Positions 1-7,002 of a stretch of 10,813 nt of DNA are shown piece by piece. Every line of letters starts with the position of its first letter. Within the stretch, counting starts at the first letter, position 1. The DNA is from an uncultured Prevotella sp. (lineage in GTDB: Bacteria > Bacteroidota > Bacteroidia > Bacteroidales > Bacteroidaceae). The stretch is taken from assembly GCA_905234355.1 (NCBI GenBank), contig CAJOHP010000077.1, positions 1 to 10,813 of the forward strand, in the 5' to 3' direction. The notes beneath the pieces were generated by a model, which saw nothing but the letters and a program-made list of their open reading frames with translations, searched no databases and was not told where the DNA came from. A program made the translations under genes and the position numbers.

Positions 1-415
1 GCACGAAGGAGTCCATCACCTTGCGGTAGATGGCGGCCGTCTGCTTGGCCGCCTGCTGCGGTGTGGTGGTGCGCGTGATAATGGGGTTGAGCACGGTCTC
101 GACGCGTTGGCATGCCGTGCTGAGGTGGCCGGCCTCCATCTTGCTGCGTGCTATCATGGCGTAGCAGTGGCGTGGGGCGCGCTGCATGCCGTGTGGGCTG
201 ATGACCACGCGTACAGGCGGAGGCACACTGCCGTCGGCCTGCCCGTGCAGGTGGACGATGTCAGGATGCCACTGGCGGCATGCATCGGCCGTGGCGCGAG
301 GGTCGGCCAGCGTGTCGGTCTCTACGTCGGCGATAGCGGTCATGGCTGTGGTGAGCATGCTCACGTAGTGGGCGTGGGCAGGGCAGGAAGGGTCGTAGAC
401 GTGGAGCACTTTCAT
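1..415 (-). CDS. Small glycosyltransferase-like protein (GT4/GT-B N-terminal type), 3' end outside window
   Basis: The frame is open from an ATG at 415 down to base 2 with no stop, giving 138 residues cut by the window edge. It starts MKVLHVYDPS and carries PDIVHLHG at about residues 51-58 and ISPHG at about 71-75. These are the kind of motifs seen at the end of the N-terminal Rossmann domain of GT-B glycosyltransferases. Near the visible end, IYRKVMDS resembles the C-terminus of small GT4-like proteins that I recall after lysA/GT2 in Bacteroides, so probably only a few residues are missing. No signal peptide or membrane segment is visible, and the donor-binding GT-B C-terminal domain is not seen. 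It lies 43 nt after the broken GT2 gene and is probably the next gene of the operon. A role in glycan or surface polysaccharide assembly is inferred; substrate is unknown. The segment after ISPHG looks short for this family, so internal shortening is possible. Confidence 0.6.
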   Translation of the reverse strand, partial: MKVLHVYDPSCPAHAHYVSMLTTAMTAIADVETDTLADPRATADACRQWHPDIVHLHGQADGSVPPPVRVVISPHGMQRAPRHCYAMIARSKMEAGHLSTACQRVETVLNPIITRTTTPQQAAKQTAAIYRKVMDSFV

Positions 416-458
416 GTCGTTTGTGGTGTGGTCAGGCTGTTTCTTTCTTTGGCGTGTC

Positions 459-1205
459 TTATTTGCGCTTGAAGTCGTGCTTGTCGGTCATAAGGTATCG
501 GCACTGATAGTAGACGTAGTGCCATGCCAGCCGCAGGTCGAGTAGTGGCATCTTCCACGTGGCGATGTGCTCGCCGAGTGCTTTTGCCCGTTTGCGTATG
601 ATCCATGTGCGTGTGGCGGCTATGCCTAAGAGCAGAAGGACGCCAGCGGCTGCTATGAGTGGCCACCGCATGACGGCTCCGGCTGTGATGGCGGCCAGGG
701 TAGCGATGTATGCTGTGTGGAGCAAGCCTTGGCTCAGGACGAAGAGCAGGCGCGAGAGGGTGGCTCGGGCCAGGTGGGTGCGTGTCTGCATGTAGTAGAG
801 CTGTTCGGCGGCCCAGGCAGCGGGTGCAGGTGGCTCCTGCCGCATGCAGCAGTGGGGGGAGCGGACCAGTGAGATGCGTTCGGCAGGTGTCTCGTTGACG
901 AGGAAGTCGTATTCGCCGTGCAGGAACTGCAGGTTGCGCAGGAATCCGTTGCGCTGCATGAAGGCCGACTTGCGCACAGCCAGGCATGCCCCATCGTAGC
1001 GGTAGGGGTGGCGTAGCTGCCGGTGCCAGTTGGTAAGTCGCAGGTAGGCATGGCTTGCCGTTGCGTCCTTATCGTAGGCGGTATAGGCGGCTACGACGTC
1101 GCTGTCTTTGGTCATGTAGCGACTGAGCGTCTCAAGCCAGTCGGTGCTGTCAGGGCGGCATGTGGCCTCGGTGACCACGACCCACTCGTAGCGGGCTGCC
1201 TTCAT
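459..1205 (-). CDS. C-terminal piece of split GT2 glycosyltransferase with two membrane segments (248 aa)
   Basis: This frame carries the remainder of the GT2 enzyme. At residues about 8-20 WVVVTEATCRPDS takes the place of the DxD-type metal/donor motif of the family. At about 71-81 DGACLAVRKSA corresponds to the usual NLAYRKS-like segment, and at about 96-104 LHGEYDFLV is also typical. Two hydrophobic segments (about 152-178 and 182-200) and a basic tail (WIIRKRAKA) predict inner-membrane anchoring with a cytoplasmic catalytic part. The listed ATG at 1203-1205 lies in the middle of the GT-A fold, and the same frame is open and family-like further upstream, so this ATG is probably not the ancestral start. 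The stop is TAA at 459-461, 43 nt before the next gene. Confidence 0.65.
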   Translation of the reverse strand: MKAARYEWVVVTEATCRPDSTDWLETLSRYMTKDSDVVAAYTAYDKDATASHAYLRLTNWHRQLRHPYRYDGACLAVRKSAFMQRNGFLRNLQFLHGEYDFLVNETPAERISLVRSPHCCMRQEPPAPAAWAAEQLYYMQTRTHLARATLSRLLFVLSQGLLHTAYIATLAAITAGAVMRWPLIAAAGVLLLLGIAATRTWIIRKRAKALGEHIATWKMPLLDLRLAWHYVYYQCRYLMTDKHDFKRK

Positions 1206-1471
1206 GCCGAGAGTAAGGGCGAGCTTTGTAGTCGATACGCTGACATACCTGCACAGAGGCGGAAGGGGTGGGCGTGCTTCAGCTGTGTGAGCACGTCGGC
1301 GGTGTCGTCGGTCGACGCAATGTCTACGACAATCACCTCGTAGCCAGGTTCATAGTGTATGTCGAGTAGCAGGGGCAGGTTGCGCCGCAGGGCGTCGGCC
1401 TGGTCGTGTACTGCCATCACGACGGAGAGTGGGGCAGTGCCTGCTACAGGTTGTTGGGTGGGGTTTGTCAT
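1202..1471 (-). CDS. N-terminal piece of split GT2 glycosyltransferase (89 aa)
   Basis: This ORF encodes the first part of a GT-A fold: strand 1 as LSVVMAVHDQADALRRNLP (residues about 15-33) and strand 2 with the nucleotide-binding VIVVD followed by ASTDDT (about 46-56). After LTQLKHAHP (about 61-69) it leaves the family pattern and runs through about 20 unrelated residues to a TGA at 1202-1204. The last 20 residues are therefore probably a wrong-frame tail. Its start codon shares ATGA with the lysA stop, which fixes the start and suggests translational coupling. Alone it lacks the acceptor and catalytic parts, so it should have no transferase activity. Confidence 0.7.
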   Translation of the reverse strand: MTNPTQQPVAGTAPLSVVMAVHDQADALRRNLPLLLDIHYEPGYEVIVVDIASTDDTADVLTQLKHAHPFRLCAGMSAYRLQSSPLLSA

Positions 1472-2628
1472 GTCATTTCATCGCTTGTATAGCCCACGGG
1501 CAGTGGCCGGCAGTTGTACTGTGAGGCCATGATTTCGCCGTAGGCGCCTGCCGAGCGTATGGCGATGAGGTCGCCGCGGCGGGTGCCGTTGAGGTCGACC
1601 TGCTTGCCGAAGACGTCGGTCGACTCGCAGATGGGACCCACCACGTCGTAAGTCTCTTCGGGCAGATTGCTCGAGATGTTCTCAATCTTGTGGTAAGCCT
1701 GGTAGAGTGCGGGGCGTATGAGGTCGGTGAATCCGGCATCGACGATGCAGAATTGCTTCGTGGCCCCTTTCTTTATATATAATGTGCGTGTGATAAGCGT
1801 GCCACACTGTGCCACCACGGCACGGCCGAGCTCGAAGTGCAGGGTCTGTCCGGGGCGCAGTTTCAGCTGGCGGGCATAGGTGTCGAAGTATGACTTGAAG
1901 TCGGGCAGGGGCACACGGTTGGGGTGCTGGTAGTCTATGCCGAGTCCGCCGCCCACGTTGATGTGCTCTACGCGGATGTGCCGGCGCTCGAGCTGCAGTT
2001 GCAGGTCGTTGATGCGGTTGCACAATGCCTGGAAGTCGCCCATGTCGAGTATCTGTGAGCCGATGTGGAAGTGGAGCCCCACGAGACTTACGTTCTTCAT
2101 CTTTGAGACCTCGTTGATGACGTTGTCCATGTCGCGCAGTGCGATGCCGAATTTGTTTTCTGCCAGGCCGGTGGTGATGTTGGCATGGGTGTGTGCTCCC
2201 ACGTTGGGGTTGAGTCTCAGGGCCACGCGTGCGGTCTTACTCTTGGCTCTGGCCAACTGGTCGATGACCTGTAGCTCGGGTATGCTCTCGACGTTGAAGC
2301 AGAAGATGTCGTGGTCCAGTCCGAGGTTGATTTCCCAGTCGCTTTTGCCCACGCCTGCAAAGACGATTTTCTCGGGTGGGAAGCCTACTTGCAGCGATGC
2401 CTCAATCTCGCCGCCGCTGACGCAGTCGGCGCCCATGCCGGCGAGCCGGATAGTGTGCAGCAGCTTGGCATTGGCGTTGGCTTTCACGGCGTAGTGCACC
2501 ACAAAGCCTTGATGCTGCCGCACTTCCTTGCAGATGGCCTGAAGTGTGGCACGCAGCAGTTCCATGTCGTAGTAGTAGAAGGGTGTGCGGATAGTGGCAA
2601 ACCGCTCTACGGGGAATGTTCCTTTCAT
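1468..2628 (-). CDS. lysA: Diaminopimelate decarboxylase
   Basis: LysA is a PLP enzyme that converts meso-diaminopimelate to L-lysine and CO2, the last lysine step, in the cytosol. The 386 residues show the full fold type III pattern: HYAVKAN with the PLP-binding Lys at about 49, HFHIGSQ at 186-192, the phosphate-binding GGGLG at 226-230, FELGR at 265-269, the catalytic CES at 334-336 and SAGAYG at 359-364. FELGR has Leu where many families have EPGR, which I take as a lineage trait. I chose the ATG at 2626-2628 because MKGTFPVERF fits the family N-terminus. A longer frame reaches 2718 but would overlap the lysC end with unrelated sequence. It follows lysC by 46 nt, and its stop overlaps the start of the GT2 gene (ATGA). 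The enzyme consumes meso-DAP, so it competes with peptidoglycan synthesis for the precursor. Confidence 0.96.
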   Translation of the reverse strand: MKGTFPVERFATIRTPFYYYDMELLRATLQAICKEVRQHQGFVVHYAVKANANAKLLHTIRLAGMGADCVSGGEIEASLQVGFPPEKIVFAGVGKSDWEINLGLDHDIFCFNVESIPELQVIDQLARAKSKTARVALRLNPNVGAHTHANITTGLAENKFGIALRDMDNVINEVSKMKNVSLVGLHFHIGSQILDMGDFQALCNRINDLQLQLERRHIRVEHINVGGGLGIDYQHPNRVPLPDFKSYFDTYARQLKLRPGQTLHFELGRAVVAQCGTLITRTLYIKKGATKQFCIVDAGFTDLIRPALYQAYHKIENISSNLPEETYDVVGPICESTDVFGKQVDLNGTRRGDLIAIRSAGAYGEIMASQYNCRPLPVGYTSDEMT

Positions 2629-2674
2629 TTGTTTTGTGTTGTGGTGTATGGCTGTCGCGGGTGTCGCTGTGCTC

Positions 2675-3997
2675 TTACTTGTCGCTGAAGAGGTGGTCGC
2701 TGAGCGACTGTAGGGCACGCTTCTTGTCTTCCTCGCGTATGAGGAACGAGATGTTGTAGTTGGAGCCGCCGTAGCTGATCATGCGCACGGGTACGTCCTT
2801 CATGGCATCCATGACGCGCGTCTCAAATCCCACGTTGGACCAATCGAGGTCGCCTACGACGCAGATGATGCACATGCCCGTGTCGATGGTCACGGTGCCA
2901 TACTTCTTGAGCTCGTCCATTATCTCGCCTAGATGAGCGGAGTTGTCAATGCTCATGGATACGCCCACCTCCGACGTGCACACCATGTCGATGGGTGTCT
3001 GGTAGCTCTCAAAGATCTCGAATACCTTGCGCAGGAATCCCGTGGCGAGTAGCATCCGGCTCGACTTTATCTTGATGGCGGTGATGTTGTCCTTGGCTGC
3101 CACGGCCTTGATCTTGCCGTACTCGGTGCTGTTGCTGATGGTGGTGCCCTCAGCGTCGGGCTCCATGGTGTTGAGCACGCGCACGGGTATGCCGGCATAC
3201 TTGGCGGGCTGCACGCAGGTGGGGTGAAGAATCTTTGCTCCGAAGTAGGCCAGCTCGGCTGCTTCCTCAAACTGCAGCTGATGCACGGGCAGTGTGTGGT
3301 CGACCACGCGCGGGTCGTTGTTGTGCATGCCGTCGATGTCGGTCCAGATCTGTATCTCCTCAGCACCGATGGCTGCTCCGATAAGCGACGCCGTGTAGTC
3401 GCTGCCGCCACGCTGCAGGTTGTCCACCTCGCCGTAGGCATTGCGACAGATGAAGCCCTGGGTGAGGTAGACCTGTGCGTCGGGTGCCTGCTCGATGATG
3501 GCCTGCAGCTTCTCCTTGATGTAGACGGGGTCGGGCTCGGCGTTCTTGTCAGTGCGCATGAAGTCGAGTGCGTTGAGCAGGACGGCGTTGATGCCCTGCT
3601 CGCGCATGTAGTTCACCACCATGTTGGTGGAGAGCATCTCGCCCTGGGCCACGATGTTCTTCTCTTCGAAGGAGGTGAACAGCTCCTTGGTAAAGGAGCG
3701 CAGATACTGAAACTCCTCGCAGAGGAACTGCCGTGTCTGCTCGCGCGTCTCTTCCTTGTCGTAGAGCTCGTCGGTGTGGCGCAGGTATTTCTGCTCCAGC
3801 TGATTGATAACCTCGTTGGCTCCGTCGGGGTTCTTCTTGTAGAGGTAGTCGGATATCTCGACGAGTGAATTGGTCGTGCCCGACATGGCCGAGAGTACCA
3901 CGACGACGGGCTCTCCCGACTTGGTGATGAGTCTTGTCACCTCCTTCATTCTCTGTGGCGTGCCTACTGAGGTGCCGCCGAATTTCATTACTTTCAT
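2675..3997 (-). CDS. lysC: Aspartate kinase, monofunctional, lysine-sensitive type III-like
   Basis: Aspartokinase phosphorylates L-aspartate with ATP, the entry step to lysine, DAP, methionine and threonine. The 440 residues begin with the signature KFGGTS at 5-10. The kinase domain continues with RGGSDYTA at 196-203, WTDIDG at 218-223 and AKILHP at 254-259. Two C-terminal ACT domains follow (about 305-365 and 375-437); the first has the MLLATGFLRKVF ... TSEVGVS pattern of the E. coli LysC-type regulatory site, so feedback inhibition by lysine is likely (inference). There is no homoserine dehydrogenase domain, so it is not a ThrA/MetL fusion. A second ATG at codon 4 (MKFGGTS) is possible. 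AAAGGA sits one base before the first ATG and ten before the second, so spacing does not decide; I keep the first. It lies 26 nt after ftsE and 46 nt before lysA. Confidence 0.96.
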   Translation of the reverse strand: MKVMKFGGTSVGTPQRMKEVTRLITKSGEPVVVVLSAMSGTTNSLVEISDYLYKKNPDGANEVINQLEQKYLRHTDELYDKEETREQTRQFLCEEFQYLRSFTKELFTSFEEKNIVAQGEMLSTNMVVNYMREQGINAVLLNALDFMRTDKNAEPDPVYIKEKLQAIIEQAPDAQVYLTQGFICRNAYGEVDNLQRGGSDYTASLIGAAIGAEEIQIWTDIDGMHNNDPRVVDHTLPVHQLQFEEAAELAYFGAKILHPTCVQPAKYAGIPVRVLNTMEPDAEGTTISNSTEYGKIKAVAAKDNITAIKIKSSRMLLATGFLRKVFEIFESYQTPIDMVCTSEVGVSMSIDNSAHLGEIMDELKKYGTVTIDTGMCIICVVGDLDWSNVGFETRVMDAMKDVPVRMISYGGSNYNISFLIREEDKKRALQSLSDHLFSDK

Positions 3998-4023
3998 ATC
4001 CTTTAGTTTTATGCTGTTTTTTC

Positions 4024-4728
4024 TTAGTCTTCTTCTTCGGCTATCATCATCTTGTTGTAGTCACCAGTGATCTCTTCCAGGCGTCCTTCATAGCATCGGT
4101 AGACTATGCCGGGGTACTGGTCGAGCAGCGGCATGTTGTGTGTCGACATGATGACGGCGGTGCCTGTCTGCGATATCTGCCTGAGCAGTGTCATGATGCC
4201 GTCGGCTGTCTCGTGGTCTAGGTTGCCGGTGGGCTCGTCGGCCACGATGAGCTTGGGCGAGTTAAGTAGTGCGCGTGCTATGGCTATGCGCTGCTGCTCG
4301 CCGCCGGAGAGCTCGTGTGGCATGCGCAGCATCTTGTCGCTCATACCCACCTGTGCGAGCACCTCGCTGATGCGGGCGTCGACCTCTTTCTTCTCCCATC
4401 CCGTGGCCCTGAGCACGAAGCGCAGGTTTTTGTAGACGGTACGGTCGGTGAGCAGCTTGAAGTCCTGGAAGATGATGCCCATCTGCCGGCGGAGGGCAGG
4501 CACTTGCTTGCGGCGTATGCTCGTCATGTCGATGCCGAGCACGGTGGCCTCGTCGGCCTCGGCGATGTCGAGTTCCTGGTAGATGGTCTTGAGCAGCGAG
4601 CTCTTGCCAGAGCCCACGCGTCCTATGATATAGATAAACTCGCCTTCGTCCACGCGGAAGTCTACGTCGGTCAGGATGCGCTGGCCGTCGCTTTGGTCTA
4701 TCTGGACATTCTTGTAGTTGATAAGCAT
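4024..4728 (-). CDS. ftsE: Cell-division ABC ATPase FtsE
   Basis: FtsE is the cytoplasmic ATPase of the FtsEX complex, which acts at the division septum and controls peptidoglycan hydrolysis through FtsX. The 234-residue single-domain protein has all ABC motifs: Walker A GRVGSGKSS at 36-44 (Lys42), Q-loop FQDFKLL at 87-93, signature LSGGEQQR at 140-147, Walker B LIVADEP at 160-166 followed by TGNLD, and the H-loop STHN with His197. Length and the FQDFKLL ... TVYKNL stretch fit FtsE better than LolD, though LolD/MacB-type ATPases are the nearest alternatives. No permease gene (ftsX) is adjacent on either side, so its partner must be elsewhere. It sits 62 nt after hisIE and 26 nt before lysC on the same strand, inside an amino-acid operon. 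Confidence 0.88.
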   Translation of the reverse strand: MLINYKNVQIDQSDGQRILTDVDFRVDEGEFIYIIGRVGSGKSSLLKTIYQELDIAEADEATVLGIDMTSIRRKQVPALRRQMGIIFQDFKLLTDRTVYKNLRFVLRATGWEKKEVDARISEVLAQVGMSDKMLRMPHELSGGEQQRIAIARALLNSPKLIVADEPTGNLDHETADGIMTLLRQISQTGTAVIMSTHNMPLLDQYPGIVYRCYEGRLEEITGDYNKMMIAEEED

Positions 4729-4790
4729 CTTTTCGTTCTGATGGGTTGGTGTGTGATGATGGTGCCTCTTCTCTTACGTGGCATGCAGCT

Positions 4791-5438
4791 CTACTCCATG
4801 GTCCCCTCTGCCTTGGCCTTGCGCCGGCGTGCGTCCCAATCGGGGTCGTGGCGACGAGCCAGCTCGCGTGCCACATCGTCGATGGTCAGTCCCTTGCTCG
4901 AGAGCATGACGATGAGGTGGTAGAGCAGGTCGCTCGTCTCATAGATGAGTTTCTCGTCGGTACCGCCCACGGCCTCGATGACGGTTTCAAGTGCTTCTTC
5001 GCCCACCTTCTGGGCTATGCGCTTGATGCCGTCGCGGAAGAGCGAGGTGGTGTAGCTGCCTTCGGGCATCTGCTCGCGCCGCTGGTCGATGAACTGCTGT
5101 AGCTGACCGAGGAAGAGCAGTGCGCTGCCCTCGTTGGTCTCGCCCCAGCAGGTGTCGGTGCCGGTATGGCATGTGGGCCCGTCGGGGTGCACCTTGACGA
5201 GCAGCGTGTCGTGGTCGCAGTCGGCCGACATGCTCACCAGATGGAGGTAGTGGCCCGAGGTCTCGCCCTTGGTCCACAGGCACTGGCGCGTGCGGCTCCA
5301 GAAGGTCACCTTGCCTGTAGCGAGGGTTTTCTCGTAGGCCTCACGGTTCATGAAGCCCAGCATGAGCACGGTCTTCGTCTCTGCGTCCTGGATGATGGCG
5401 GGCACGAGGCCGTCCATCTTGTCGAAATCGATTGTCAT
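4791..5438 (-). CDS. hisIE: Bifunctional phosphoribosyl-AMP cyclohydrolase / phosphoribosyl-ATP pyrophosphatase
   Basis: HisIE carries out histidine steps 2 and 3: the HisE domain hydrolyses PR-ATP to PR-AMP, and the HisI domain opens the ring to give ProFAR. The 215 residues contain the HisI domain first (about 1-100), with FWSRTRQCLWTKGETSGH at 46-63, metal-binding DCDHD at 73-77 and the zinc cysteines 90 and 97 in GPTCHTGTDTCW. The HisE domain follows (about 106-215), with SYTTSLF at 128-134, KVGEEALETVIEA at 144-156 and ETSDLLYHL at 167-175. The ATG at 5436-5438 overlaps the hisF stop as ATGA and gives the family start MTIDFDKMDG. The open frame extends to 5840 inside hisF but that part is unrelated. 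The fusion is the common bacterial form. ftsE follows after a 62-nt gap in which I see no promoter or terminator. Confidence 0.96.
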   Translation of the reverse strand: MTIDFDKMDGLVPAIIQDAETKTVLMLGFMNREAYEKTLATGKVTFWSRTRQCLWTKGETSGHYLHLVSMSADCDHDTLLVKVHPDGPTCHTGTDTCWGETNEGSALLFLGQLQQFIDQRREQMPEGSYTTSLFRDGIKRIAQKVGEEALETVIEAVGGTDEKLIYETSDLLYHLIVMLSSKGLTIDDVARELARRHDPDWDARRRKAKAEGTME

Positions 5439-6214
5439 AGTCTGATGGTTATTCCTTCGTTGTGCAGGTATTGCTTGAGTTGGGGTATGGCTATCTGTCC
5501 GAAGTGGAACACGCTGGCGGCGAGTGCTGCGTCGGCATGGCCGTGTGTGAACACGTCGCGGAAGTGCTCTCGGGAACCGGCGCCTCCGCTGGCTATGACG
5601 GGTATGCTCAGCCCGTCGGCTAGCATGGCGAGTGCGTCGCAGGCATAGCCTTCTTTCACACCGTCGTGGTTCATGCTGGTGAAGAGTATCTCGCCGGCGC
5701 CTCGCTCCTGTGCCTCGTGTGCCCACTCGAGGAGCTGCCGGTCGGTGCGCTCGCGGCCGCCCTTGAGGTAGCAGTGCCATGGCGTGGTGCCGGTGGTGCC
5801 GGACGGCTCTTCCTGTCGGGCGTCGATGGCCACTACGCACACCTGTGAGCCGAAGCGGGTGGCTATCTCGTCGATGAGTGAGGGACGGCGCAGAGCGGCG
5901 CTGTTCACGCTCACCTTGTCGGCACCGGCATAGAGCAGACGCTCCACGTCGGATAGCTCGTTGATGCCGCCGCCCACGGTGAAGGGGATGTTGATTTCGC
6001 GAGCCACGCGGCTCACCATCTCCGTGAAGGTCTTACGGCCCTCAAAGGATGCGGTGATGTCGAGAAACACCAGCTCGTCGGCTCCCTGCTCGCTGTAGGC
6101 TTTGCCCAGCTCCACAGGGTCGCCGGCACTGCGAAGGCTGACGAAGTTGATGCCCTTGACGGTCTCGCCGTCCTTCACATCGAGGCAAGGGATGATTCGT
6201 TTTGCTAGTCCCAT
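5435..6214 (-). CDS. hisF: Imidazole glycerol phosphate synthase, cyclase subunit
   Basis: HisF combines ammonia from HisH with PRFAR to give imidazole glycerol phosphate and AICAR. The 259 residues form a full (beta/alpha)8 barrel: AKRIIPCLDV with catalytic Asp12, ADELVFLDITAS at 45-56, phosphate-binding FTVGGGI at 78-84, AIDAR with catalytic Asp131, GAGEILFTS at 172-180, IASGGAG at 207-213 and ALAASVFHFG at 230-239. The loop after Asp131 (SGTTGTTPWHCY) makes it slightly longer than the usual 250-255 residues. The chosen ATG at 6212-6214 gives the family start MGLAKRIIPC; the open frame runs on to 7015 through hisA but is unrelated there. An AAGGA lies 13 nt before the ATG, long for a Shine-Dalgarno site. 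The stop overlaps hisIE (ATGA). Its partner hisH is two genes upstream. Confidence 0.97.
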   Translation of the reverse strand: MGLAKRIIPCLDVKDGETVKGINFVSLRSAGDPVELGKAYSEQGADELVFLDITASFEGRKTFTEMVSRVAREINIPFTVGGGINELSDVERLLYAGADKVSVNSAALRRPSLIDEIATRFGSQVCVVAIDARQEEPSGTTGTTPWHCYLKGGRERTDRQLLEWAHEAQERGAGEILFTSMNHDGVKEGYACDALAMLADGLSIPVIASGGAGSREHFRDVFTHGHADAALAASVFHFGQIAIPQLKQYLHNEGITIRL

Positions 6215-6264
6215 GGCTGTCGTGTTGTCCTTATGTTTTGTTTTCTTGTTTTTAGGGATTGGGG

Positions 6265-7002
6265 CTATTTGCCCATTCTGGCGCTCAGTGCTTTCATGTC
6301 GATGCGTCCCTCGTAGATGGCCTTGCCGAAGACCACGGCCGGTATGCCAGCCTGCTCGAGGGCATCGATGTCGGCCAGCGACGACACGCCGCCACTGGCG
6401 ATGAGGTGCATGGTGGGGTAGGCTGTCATCACCTCTTTGTAGAGCGTGGTGGCAGGCCCCTGCAGGGTGCCGTCTCTGGATATCTCTGTGCAGAGCACGT
6501 TGCTCACGCCCATATCTACGTATTTCCGCAGGAAGGGCAGCAGCTCCTCGGCAGAGTCTTCTTTCCATCCATTTATGCTTATCCTGCCCTGCCTGACGTC
6601 GGCCCCCAAGACGATGCGCTGTGTACCATAGTGCTGCAGCCACTGTCCGAACAGCTCGGGCTTTGTCACGGCGATGCTGCCCACGGTGACCATGGCAGCG
6701 CCGGCGTCGAACGCTTTCGCTATGTCGTCGTCGGTCTTGATGCCTCCACCGAAGTCGACGGTCAGCCTCGTGGCGCGTGTGATGTCGCGCAGTACGGCGT
6801 CGTTGACAATATGGCGCGACCGGGCACCGTCGAGGTCGACCACGTGCAGTCGGCAGAAGCCTGCCTGCTCCAGTTCGCGTGCCACGTCGGCCGGGGAGTG
6901 GCTGTAGACGGTCTTTTGGGTGTAGTCGCCCTTGGTCAGGCGCACACACTGCCCGTCGATGATGTCGATGGCCGGTATCAGTTCTATTGTTTTCGTACTC
7001 AT
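6265..7002 (-). CDS. hisA: ProFAR isomerase (phosphoribosylformimino-AICAR-phosphate isomerase)
   Basis: HisA isomerises ProFAR to PRFAR, feeding the HisH-HisF synthase. The 245 residues form a (beta/alpha)8 barrel related to HisF: ELIPAIDIIDG at 7-17 with catalytic Asp13, VVDLDGA at 54-60, phosphate-binding DFGGGI at 83-88, VGSIAV at 107-112, ADVRQG at 134-139 with Asp135, TEISRDGT at 172-179 and IASGGVSS at 201-208. The ATG at 7000-7002 overlaps the hisH stop (ATGA), which fixes the start. VVDLDGA and TEISRDGT separate it from HisF. A 50-nt gap separates it from hisF; that gap is A-rich on the coding strand and holds no obvious terminator. Confidence 0.96.
   Translation of the reverse strand: MSTKTIELIPAIDIIDGQCVRLTKGDYTQKTVYSHSPADVARELEQAGFCRLHVVDLDGARSRHIVNDAVLRDITRATRLTVDFGGGIKTDDDIAKAFDAGAAMVTVGSIAVTKPELFGQWLQHYGTQRIVLGADVRQGRISINGWKEDSAEELLPFLRKYVDMGVSNVLCTEISRDGTLQGPATTLYKEVMTAYPTMHLIASGGVSSLADIDALEQAGIPAVVFGKAIYEGRIDMKALSARMGK

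Larger units (their letters stand above)
459..1471 (-). pseudogene. Family 2 glycosyltransferase gene broken by a frameshift near 1240-1270
   Basis: Two ORFs in different frames together make one GT2 enzyme of roughly 330 residues. The first frame supplies the start of the GT-A fold (SVVMAVHDQAD, then VIVVDIASTDDT). The second supplies the rest, and its open frame continues upstream of its ATG as RYVSVSTTKLALTLG before MKAARYEWVV. That upstream stretch is recognisable family sequence, so the shift lies about 20 codons before the second ATG. The change is consistent with loss of one base (or 1 mod 3), and a C4 run at 1265-1268 is one candidate. The product would add sugar to an unidentified acceptor at the inner membrane, as its C-terminal half has two membrane segments. 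Its ATG overlaps the lysA stop (ATGA), so it belongs to the same operon. A true inactivating mutation, an assembly error, or a split gene kept by re-initiation all remain possible; I favour the first two. Confidence 0.75.

Noticed and set aside
1240..1270. Programmed -1 ribosomal frameshifting to join the two glycosyltransferase halves
   Set aside because: No X XXY YYZ slippery heptamer is present in the required frame and no evident downstream structure was seen, so mutation or sequence error is preferred.
1766..1790. A/T-rich patch in lysA (codons TTA TAT ATA AAG AAA) that looks like a promoter
   Set aside because: It encodes conserved LysA sequence (TLYIKKG) and contains no TAnnTTTG in either useful orientation.
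1820..1840. LysA has ELGR instead of EPGR
   Set aside because: All other PLP and catalytic motifs are intact and I recall this form in Bacteroidales LysA, so it is probably a lineage trait.
5660..5685. HisF has Asn182 (TSMNHDG) where some HisF proteins have Asp
   Set aside because: Asn at this place occurs in other functional HisF proteins, including as I recall the E. coli enzyme, and both catalytic Asp residues are present.
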